NCBI GenBank assembly: GCA_014905825.1
Contig: JACGCN010000007.1
Location: forward strand, 124,001-188,000
Direction of reading: 5' to 3'
Length of the DNA: 64,000 nucleotides
Source: Lyophyllum atratum
Taxonomy: Eukaryota > Basidiomycota > Agaricomycetes > Agaricales > Lyophyllaceae
The translations under genes were made by a program, and so were the position numbers. This document shows, piece after piece, positions 58,201-64,000 of the stretch. Below the pieces are notes generated by a model. That model saw only the letters and a list, made by a program, of their open reading frames with translations, searched no databases and was not told where the DNA came from. Numbering within the stretch: position 1 is the first letter of the stretch; each line of letters begins with the position of its first letter.

Positions 58201-61200
58201 CCGGCTGTTCGCTGGTTATACTGTCTTCGGGCTGCTCGTCGAGGTTTTCATTTTCGTCCTGGTCTTTCCTATTTTTTTTTTTTTTGACCTTATCCACTTG
58301 GGCGACGAAATCCCATAGACAGAAGTGTTCAAAGAGACTGCCGCGCTTGATGTAGTCTTCCACCAGCGTCGACTTCGTGAACAGTGCGCCGTTTTCATCA
58401 ACACCTATCCTAATGTCCGTCTGTTGCCCAGTAACTGTATCCACTTCATCGGTTTCCTCTTCAGGATCGTCTGCCATCAGTGTGGACGTCGTCAGCGGCT
58501 CGCCGGTGTCGTCGTCATCTATTTCTATTTCCGTTTCTTTTTCGGTACAATGCGCGTCCTTTGCACGTTCAACATCGTCATTGCTGTCACCATCTGCGGT
58601 TAGGTAGCATTCGGGGCTGGGCGATTGGCCGTTAATGTATGCCTCGAAGGAACTCCAGTGGAATCTTCGGTAGGTGTGACTGGAAAAATTGTCGCCGTAA
58701 CCCATCAAATAACTTGCCACTTGCTGGGCAGACAGCTCTTGATGTGATATCATTGCATATGCACATTTCTGGAGCATTTGTTTCGCCTTGACTGTTTTCA
58801 AGTCGTCTCCGGGCTGGTCTTCGCCGAGTCTGCTGACCGCTAGTTCGAGTGCAGCATATGCCACGTGGGCTTTCAACTGGGACTTAGAGATGTAATTCGT
58901 GACGTAGTACAACACGGCCTTGGCACAAGTCCCTGAACCAATGAACTTGATGTCCATGTTGCAGCGCATCGTCCGAATGATAGTATCATTGAAGTTGTTC
59001 ACGAGGCCGTTCAAGCAACGGAGGGTGATGATCCCCGTTTCAGCATCGATCGTTGAAATTGGATTATAATTGGCAAGATCAAGATTGAATCGACATTGGT
59101 CGCTAGAGTACTTGTAGCAGGTGCCCGTGTGACTGTGGGTTTGGCATTGCTCCGCAATATTATGCAAGTCCATATCTTCGTTGGCCTTAGTCGGCGGAAC
59201 CATACCGTTTAAACCCCTGACGGAAGCAGGGTGAAACCGGGACGATGGGACGGCGGGTGCAGGTTCCGGGGAGAGCGGTATTCCATTAGAAATGGCATCG
59301 TCAAAAAAATTGAGCAGTCGCTGTTGAAACGCCTCCGATCCGGCTTTGGTGACACGCGCACGAATTTCATTGGGATTCAAGGCACCTTCTAGAAATAGCA
59401 TCATATGAGCATGGAGTGTACCACGACCTTGGTTTTCTACGACAACATAATAGCCCTTGCACACACCCAGTACGCCACCGTCCATATTTGCATTGTGACC
59501 TTTGAACCCCACCAGCGTTTCCAGAAACGCCGAAATGTACGTGTAAAAAAACTGGACTGCGACGACGGGGTTGTTCGCGACTAAAATTGATTGATCCCAG
59601 TAGTTGGGAATCTCGATTTCGTCCATGTTGTCGACGTCTATATCGGCGCCTGCCAAAAATTTAACCACTGGATTGTGAACATCTGCAGGATTGATCGTCA
59701 TAAAAAAAGTCGGTAAGCCTAAATGCATCATCAACCCTCGCATCTCATTTCTCATCGTTACTTTGCTTGCGGCGGACCCAGCAACATTTGCCGTAATGAC
59801 GTTGACTTCTTTCATCAGTTGCAAGACCTGTTTTTCCTCGTCGTCTCGGGCGACAGCCATTTCGCCACGCTTGACGCGCCCAGTAACCGTCTGGATCGCG
59901 TTCAAAGACACGTAAGCAAATTTGCTAGCGACACTCGCGAAGTTTGCCTTTTTGACCTTCAAACTGGTGTGCAGCAACATTGATCTTCGTTGAAGAATGT
60001 TAAACGCCATAAACATGAACGAGTGGTGCTGTTGAAACCGGCGATCAGCCAAGGACAAGAGGTGTTGCACGTGTGCCTTCAAAGACACCGCCACCTGACG
60101 CCGTGGATCTTCCATTCCCCCCAGCCCATACGGATACAAAGTGGGATACATCATTGGAAACAGCGCCGGGTTTTGAAATTCGTTCACAGGACTATAGCCA
60201 TGTGGAATACTAAAATAAGTGCCGTCGGCTTTAAAATGTCTAATAGCTGCCGCACGCAGTTCAGCACCCGAAGCATGGCCGTCAACATCTGTGATAACGA
60301 CACTCTGAAAAGCGATCTCAGGAGGGTCCTCGTCTTCGTTGAGGGGAACGCAAGGGTTATCATATCGTGCCTGCAATTTCGCCTGAGCTTCAGTCGGTTG
60401 AATGTGTTCGACATGATATGGCAAAAAAGGAAGGCGGCTAATCTCATCTAACACCCGTTCGTTGATCTGAATGTCACGATACAAAGGATTGTTTTCAATA
60501 AGGCATACCAAAGCCGCGCGGACGCGATCGGCTCTGACAGCCAAAGGCTTCGCCTTCTCTTTCAACCATTGCTGACTGGGCTTCTCAGATCCGATAAAAA
60601 TTATGGTGATTGGCGTGACAATGTCAGCTATGGATGGTGGAAGCATGGTTGCAATACGCCCAGGGTCCTGCGGATAAATGATACAATGACCCTTAATGCC
60701 TTTTTGTTTGTTAGGTCTGTAAACATCGTCTTCTTTGAGCTGTACTATCCACATTTTGGCTTTACACAGCGCGATCATAGACTCTTCAACGGCGGTCAAA
60801 TTTTGCAGCGCTTCCGGCACGCGCCCTAAAAACATACGGTTCGCAAGCGCCAGACGGGGCATCTTATTTCTCGACAGGGAACTTGAACACGCAGTACAAA
60901 GCTGAAGGGAGTTGGAGCCATCCGCACCGACCACTATTCCGTCCGGATCGATCAACACGTCTTTGAAAGGACCAGATGTAAACGGCAAAAAAGAGGTATT
61001 GAACGGCAGATTACCATCCGGCGAACCGTTACCTCGTCCGGGCTCGTCGTCCATGTCGTGTTCAGGTGCAACACCCTCCGTCGTTCGCTCATGTGAACGT
61101 TTTTCGTTAGTGGCACGGGCGCAACCCGGATAAAGTAAAAGATTTAGGTCTAACCCCTGGCACGGCATTGTTTGCAGACCAGACAGAAGGGTAGCGGCGC

Positions 61201-62299
61201 CGCAGCAGGCACAAACTCTAGTTCGCAAGGCATCACTGCATGTCTGCTTTCGAAATAACGACGCTACATGATCCTTCCTCGTCTGCGAAATGAGCGATGG
61301 CCAACCCTCCTTGATCTTTGCCAGCCTAAGGCGGTCCGGTAACGATAGGTTCATGGTAGCGAGACACTGGCGGTTGTCCGTGAGCATTTTCCGGCCGCGC
61401 TTTACTAACAATTTGCGTAAGCTCGCTAGGCTTGCGTTTTCATCATACACGATGGCATGCCGCTTGAGGAAACGGCAGAGCAGTACCAGCGTCATTTTAG
61501 GTGCCAAGACCTCAAGAATGTGGCCCTGGACTTCGTCAACACTCCCTGGCGGCATATCGTTCCTAAAGTCTTCGCAGCCACGAGGTAAAGAAAGATTCTC
61601 TTGTACGCAGCAAACAGACGTTAGGTGAGCAACTATCGCGTCTTTCAGCGTGTCACCGTCGCCAGTTAACGAAAGTCCGTGTGCTGCCGCCATTTCTAGC
61701 AATTGAGGACGGGTCGCACGGTCCCAAACAAACTCGAGAGGAGACGTACGTATATCGGGCATGATACGAAACACAATCAATTGTTGAATGATGGTGTCTT
61801 TGGTGTCGACTGCCCAGACGCGGCAGCCAATCCCAGCACATATAATTGAAAACAGCTGATGACAATACTGTCCGTTTCCCGCGGCTGTGACAAGTGCGTG
61901 CACTAACGCGGAACGCAGCGAAGAAACTGTTGCGGAACCGGCAACGTGTAAACACATCGCTGTACGTCCCAGTCCACAAAGGCCAAACACGACATGGTGA
62001 CATAGCAATTGCTGATTCTCGTCAAGAGAACGGCCACGTGCTATTGCATGATCCTGCAACGTTCTTAACAAAACAACGTCATCAAAAGGACATAACGCAA
62101 AACCTGGCGAACCCCGTTCCAGCAGCATCGAGGTCACAAGCGAAATGCGAGGATCGGTGTATGCGGATGCCAATGTAGTGCTCACATCAGGATGGGACAC
62201 TGAACGGTGCTCAGGAACAATTACGTGGTTATCCACAGCAACATTCACAGACGAATTACGAGTGTCATTGTCATTGAAAGACGAAGTTCCTGCACTCAC
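55241..62299 (-). CDS. Helitron Rep/helicase transposase, 2352 codons
   Basis: One uninterrupted frame. It has an N-terminal extension with cysteine pairs (CACCGAA near 363, CTACSSS near 468), then a DUF6570-like region (about 480-610: RMFLGRVPEALQNLT). The Rep HUH nuclease comes next: FMTINPADVHNP near 865, HUH motif GRGTLHAHMMLFLEGA near 960, and the tyrosine motif AVLYYVTNYISK near 1130. The C-terminal Pif1-type helicase has Walker A GGPAGTGKS near 1720, Walker B FLFVDEVSMVG, GDFAQLPPVG, and motif VI TSHRAQGQT near 2110. The basic tail has several KKR and KRKR clusters. The frame opens with GTG at 62299; the first ATG is about 57 codons in (MLLERGSPGF), so the true start may be there. Alternatively, the frame may be joined to the upstream frame. 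It catalyses rolling-circle transposition. No stop or frameshift was seen. Confidence 0.92.
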   Translation of the reverse strand: MSAGTSSFNDNDTRNSSVNVAVDNHVIVPEHRSVSHPDVSTTLASAYTDPRISLVTSMLLERGSPGFALCPFDDVVLLRTLQDHAIARGRSLDENQQLLCHHVVFGLCGLGRTAMCLHVAGSATVSSLRSALVHALVTAAGNGQYCHQLFSIICAGIGCRVWAVDTKDTIIQQLIVFRIMPDIRTSPLEFVWDRATRPQLLEMAAAHGLSLTGDGDTLKDAIVAHLTSVCCVQENLSLPRGCEDFRNDMPPGSVDEVQGHILEVLAPKMTLVLLCRFLKRHAIVYDENASLASLRKLLVKRGRKMLTDNRQCLATMNLSLPDRLRLAKIKEGWPSLISQTRKDHVASLFRKQTCSDALRTRVCACCGAATLLSGLQTMPCQGLDLNLLLYPGCARATNEKRSHERTTEGVAPEHDMDDEPGRGNGSPDGNLPFNTSFLPFTSGPFKDVLIDPDGIVVGADGSNSLQLCTACSSSLSRNKMPRLALANRMFLGRVPEALQNLTAVEESMIALCKAKMWIVQLKEDDVYRPNKQKGIKGHCIIYPQDPGRIATMLPPSIADIVTPITIIFIGSEKPSQQWLKEKAKPLAVRADRVRAALVCLIENNPLYRDIQINERVLDEISRLPFLPYHVEHIQPTEAQAKLQARYDNPCVPLNEDEDPPEIAFQSVVITDVDGHASGAELRAAAIRHFKADGTYFSIPHGYSPVNEFQNPALFPMMYPTLYPYGLGGMEDPRRQVAVSLKAHVQHLLSLADRRFQQHHSFMFMAFNILQRRSMLLHTSLKVKKANFASVASKFAYVSLNAIQTVTGRVKRGEMAVARDDEEKQVLQLMKEVNVITANVAGSAASKVTMRNEMRGLMMHLGLPTFFMTINPADVHNPVVKFLAGADIDVDNMDEIEIPNYWDQSILVANNPVVAVQFFYTYISAFLETLVGFKGHNANMDGGVLGVCKGYYVVVENQGRGTLHAHMMLFLEGALNPNEIRARVTKAGSEAFQQRLLNFFDDAISNGIPLSPEPAPAVPSSRFHPASVRGLNGMVPPTKANEDMDLHNIAEQCQTHSHTGTCYKYSSDQCRFNLDLANYNPISTIDAETGIITLRCLNGLVNNFNDTIIRTMRCNMDIKFIGSGTCAKAVLYYVTNYISKSQLKAHVAYAALELAVSRLGEDQPGDDLKTVKAKQMLQKCAYAMISHQELSAQQVASYLMGYGDNFSSHTYRRFHWSSFEAYINGQSPSPECYLTADGDSNDDVERAKDAHCTEKETEIEIDDDDTGEPLTTSTLMADDPEEETDEVDTVTGQQTDIRIGVDENGALFTKSTLVEDYIKRGSLFEHFCLWDFVAQVDKVKKKKNRKDQDENENLDEQPEDSITSEQPVREHSLPFDEDGGDGAEDHVLLAKELMSDQSRIRPKSDFEHGHENVRTHHHVLRLPLQRFVVVPIGPALPRRDKQHALARYHRLMLIFFHPWRHSGNLRSSDEAWCDAFERILGSHETEPRMLEIMDNIQILHECRDERDEHYANRMRRSKDVNLSSDLTRSASAVDDMTGAELDPDEILGHMVEIEDCQSRRVESSLQEVNDCLIEAQQGGLFVTAEREPLTDLSPERTRVVDDDHMERAWNKAYDTRRREFKKRCQKQPVQSTGPAPTRTPMRPTIECRSAADASRARNASLRPRIIVNPRAAESSSDAKALIDDIIKNWTLNIEQARAFQIIGEQSYMTRDNGSSKPLRMFLGGPAGTGKSRVLNALREFFERRRQSRRLRVCSYMGIAAQNVEGMTIHAALCMGLPKRQNSDNVNHEDLDAMWEGIDFLFVDEVSMVGCKFLCQMSAALSKAKGDASIFGGINIIFAGDFAQLPPVGETRLYANVTTKGRGAASQEVMMGRVLWLSVRTVVCLHEQHRQAGAANASFVDLLQRLREGACTSEDVETLKSRIMSPQTFDRTAKEWLDAPVIVYNNALKDGINERAAEQFARETGQELHWYYPTDRGGRDKEVVRDIHLMKKLRGLSSTQTKYRLGRLPLVIGMPVLVSHNFDVDGGIVNGSKGTVRSIRYTVGAHKSRHVTSCVVHIPASSAEPMAELAPQEMPIVADSVSFSLIHPYRRTSHTIHRTQVPLVPAFAMTSHRAQGQTMKHVIVDIASCRGTEAPYVMVSRATSLEGLIILRDFDAKKVKVRLSQDSRKEKKRIEVLRLRTLVVRGSEDEKSEATSILQNMNELVDDENEAPHLERGEDVSELLDRLQSARGADAPSETVAVAAPRVKKRAVGDARVAGNHLTHPQPIVPSVVDGNPGPGKRKRSRPDAAERRMAPSHPSKRPRLTRPTSNAPLPLPPPGPRIHKRKAHVVADENPGLLIAPASRPGPVVLPPV

Positions 62300-62679
62300 T
62301 GTTCGGACGAGAGGAGATCAGCAATGATCGCTGCATAGAGGCAAAAAACTGACGCACGTGAAGACGGCGCGAAGGTGGCGAGATCAAAACCCGACGGATC
62401 CGGTGGTTCAATGTCAGAGTTGAGCAAATGCTCCCGAAACAAGGCGAACCAGTCCATGCCGAATATCAACTCTTCGGTGACCACGATTGATAGGGGAAGA
62501 AAGCATGTAAACGTCGAGGAGGTTGAATACAACGCCGTGACCGGCAACGAAAGTGACCCGGTCAGAGCCGTGGTCGCCACGCCCAAAACTCTGGACAGCA
62601 TAACGAAAGGCAAACGAGAAGCAGAAACGGTAGGATCGAATCGGGCATCCACCGTTACACGTCCGATTTTGAAGCTCAT
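62296..62679 (-). CDS. Small protease-like protein upstream of the Helitron transposase
   Basis: About 127 residues starting at 62679 (MSFKIGRVTVDARFDPTVSA) and ending ADLLSSEQ. The words DARFDPTVSASRLPFVML and LIFGMDWFALFREHLL recall the two halves of a retropepsin-like fold. In that fold, a D-T/S-G-type turn is followed later by I-L-G-M-D-W. The catalytic D-S/T-G is not intact here, so activity is doubtful. The stop codon overlaps the first codon of the Helitron frame (TGAGTG), which suggests the two are expressed together or were once one gene. I recognise the resemblance only weakly. Confidence 0.45.
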   Translation of the reverse strand: MSFKIGRVTVDARFDPTVSASRLPFVMLSRVLGVATTALTGSLSLPVTALYSTSSTFTCFLPLSIVVTEELIFGMDWFALFREHLLNSDIEPPDPSGFDLATFAPSSRASVFCLYAAIIADLLSSEQ

Positions 62680-62866
62680 GTCGGTGGGAAGTGGACAAGT
62701 TGCGAAAAGGGGTAGCAATCGTTTATTGGCGTTAACAGGGGTGGTAGGAGTTCAAGCCCGTGATATTTCATTTTTTGAAGAAACGCGAACAGGTAATACG
62801 GTACGAACAGCCTGATATACACGCATATACAATGGACGGCGAGCAAAAGACGTGCGATGATAAATA

Positions 62867-63154
62867 CAATGTTTGTTGTCCCAACATTTCCAAGAACCTG
62901 TAGGATTAGCAAAAGACGTTGTCAATGTCGAGAAAAAAATTCCGTTTTTCTTGAATTGTCACTTACAGGAAAACGATGTTCACTCCGGTTTATCGGACGA
63001 CCTTATCCCACAATGTTTGTTGTCCCAACATTTCCAAGAACCTGTAGGATTAGCAAAAGACGTTGTCAATGTCGAGAAAAAAATTCCGTTTTTCTTGAAT
63101 TGTCACTTACAGGAAAACGATGTTCACTCCGGTTTATCGGACGACCTTATCCCA
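62867..63154. repeat. Perfect 144-bp tandem duplication
   Basis: Units at 62867-63010 and 63011-63154 look identical base for base. The period is 48 codons. The second unit contains the stop codon of the homeodomain gene. Confidence 0.95.
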
Positions 63155-63781
63155 CCAGATGTCGTCGTCCTTCTCTTCGCTCGTTTCGTTTTTTACCGCG
63201 GGCTGTTTCGGTCGTTTCGCAGGTACGCTTTTTTTTGAGGAAGATCCGACGGTCGAAGGTTGACGGTACCTTTTATTTTGGAACCTAAAAGTCTCAAGGC
63301 TTAACGGTGCGTGTGGTAGACCAAAAAAAAAAAATGCACCAGATCTGAACACTTTGAGGAGACATGTCTAATTGTTTCGCAAGAGCCACTCGTTCTTCCG
63401 TAGATGGGTAAGCGACTCTGTTGTAGGTTTCATTGAGCATTTTTAACTGGCGGGCGTCTGCGCGCTCGTGCTTCTTTTTGATTGTAGATTTTCCTCGCGA
63501 TGTCGTCTTCGTGAAAGCGCCTGATTGGGTCAGGACATTGATCAAAATCGCGCTTGCTTGGTTCGTTCCGAGTAGCTCAGGCAACATCTCGGGAAATTTG
63601 TCGGTCAAAATTTGGCGATACTCATCGTACCGTGGGCATTCCGTGATGAGATGCTTGCCGAAGTGAAAGTGTTCGCGACAAGGACATTCAGTAGGTGCAG
63701 AGAGCTCAGTGGCTCCAGCATTTTCGGTCACGCGCCCCAAGGCGGCGTTAATTGCTGCATCAACAGGCGGCTCGGGTAGTC
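63134..63781 (-). CDS. Homeodomain protein with a non-LTR retrotransposon zinc-knuckle tail (partial)
   Basis: Minus strand, at the window edge; the start is not seen. The exon whose acceptor is near 63782 reads PEPPVDAAINAALGRVTE. It then carries the CCHC-type knuckle of Agaricomycete LINE polymerases (CPCREHFHFGKHLITECPRY), LLGTNQASAILINVLTQSGA and FTKT. Without a break it continues into a homeodomain: KKKHERADARQLKMLNETYN, PSTEERVALAKQLDMSPQSV and QI. An intron with donor GTGCAT and acceptor TTTTAG (about 63296-63344) splits the codon of the invariant Trp in helix 3, which resumes as WFQNKRYRQ. All DNA-contact landmarks (W-F-x-N-x-R/K) are present. A basic, acidic-ending tail closes with DDDIWWDKVVR in the 144-bp repeat. 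A sequence-specific DNA-binding role is likely; the origin is chimeric. Confidence 0.7.
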
Positions 63782-64000
63782 TGTTACAACAAAGGGCGTA
63801 AATTCGTTATGACTTTTATAAATCAATCACTAGTAGCGCACCCCATGTGAGCGCGCAGCTTTTTTTGGTTTTCGCGAGCGTCTGTCTCACGTCTCAGCCC
63901 TACTACACATCCGGGTTCCAGAAATGCTATGCCCCCGTTAATCTTCACGTCTTTTAGAAGCATCTACGAGTAGCCAACATGAGAACAATCAATTATTGAG

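Larger units (their letters stand above)
55241..62679 (-). mobile_element. Autonomous Helitron (coding extent; termini not fixed)
   Basis: Extent given covers the Rep/helicase frame and the small upstream frame. Complete Rep and helicase motifs in an uninterrupted frame indicate a young or active element. The true ends (5' TC, 3' hairpin plus CTRR, inserted between A and T) lie outside these limits and were not identified. Confidence 0.8.

Noticed and set aside
34537..62679. Starship-like giant transposon
   Set aside because: No tyrosine recombinase of the captain (DUF3435) type was seen; Helitron and hAT signatures explain the mobile sequences present.
63134..63781. Mating-type A (homeodomain) locus
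   Set aside because: Only one homeodomain gene, fused to a retrotransposon tail, with no divergent HD1/HD2 partner and no MIP or beta-fg type neighbours.

Overview
The window is nuclear DNA of a filamentous basidiomycete, almost certainly an Agaricomycete; the species was not determined. Genes are cut by many 45-60 nt GT-AG introns. The conserved genes are typical fungal housekeeping genes. The accessory genes belong to groups that are expanded in mushroom-forming fungi: FunK1 kinases, BTB/POZ proteins, F-box-like proteins, Spt5-like KOW proteins and Helitrons. The published start of an open frame is often not the true start here, so several gene ends below were set by reading splice sites.

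Positions 1-25.6 kb form the conserved half. On the minus strand lie the cohesin ATPase SMC1, peroxin PEX3, a Fus3/Kss1-type MAP kinase, a two-finger CCCH protein of the Cps3/Lee1 type, an EthD-like alpha/beta-barrel protein with a broken paralogue, and the ribosome-biogenesis factor NOC4. On the plus strand lie an intact ferric reductase preceded by a broken 5'-truncated paralogue, and a ribokinase. A decayed TPR fragment sits between the MAP kinase and the CCCH gene.

Positions 25.6-33.6 kb are a segmental duplication: two FunK1 kinase genes with copied upstream sequence, flanking a frameshifted, C-terminally truncated SGNH/GDSL esterase relic.

Positions 34.5-55 kb are an accessory island of small gene families present two or three times each in scrambled order and orientation: three BTB proteins, two F-box-like proteins, and families that I call C, D and E (two members each, function unknown). 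Mixed in are an Spt5-like gene interrupted by a hAT-like non-autonomous transposon with a perfect 8-bp target duplication, a Helitron Rep-domain remnant, an RMI1-like gene fragment, a 23-bp minisatellite and several local tandem duplications.

Positions 55-64 kb hold an apparently complete autonomous Helitron: a 2352-codon Rep/helicase frame with a small protease-like frame just upstream. Next to it, at the window end, is a homeodomain gene whose coding sequence includes the zinc-knuckle tail of a non-LTR retrotransposon. The simplest reading is a stable gene-dense segment abutting a fast-evolving, transposon-driven island in which gene pieces are copied, shuffled and broken.
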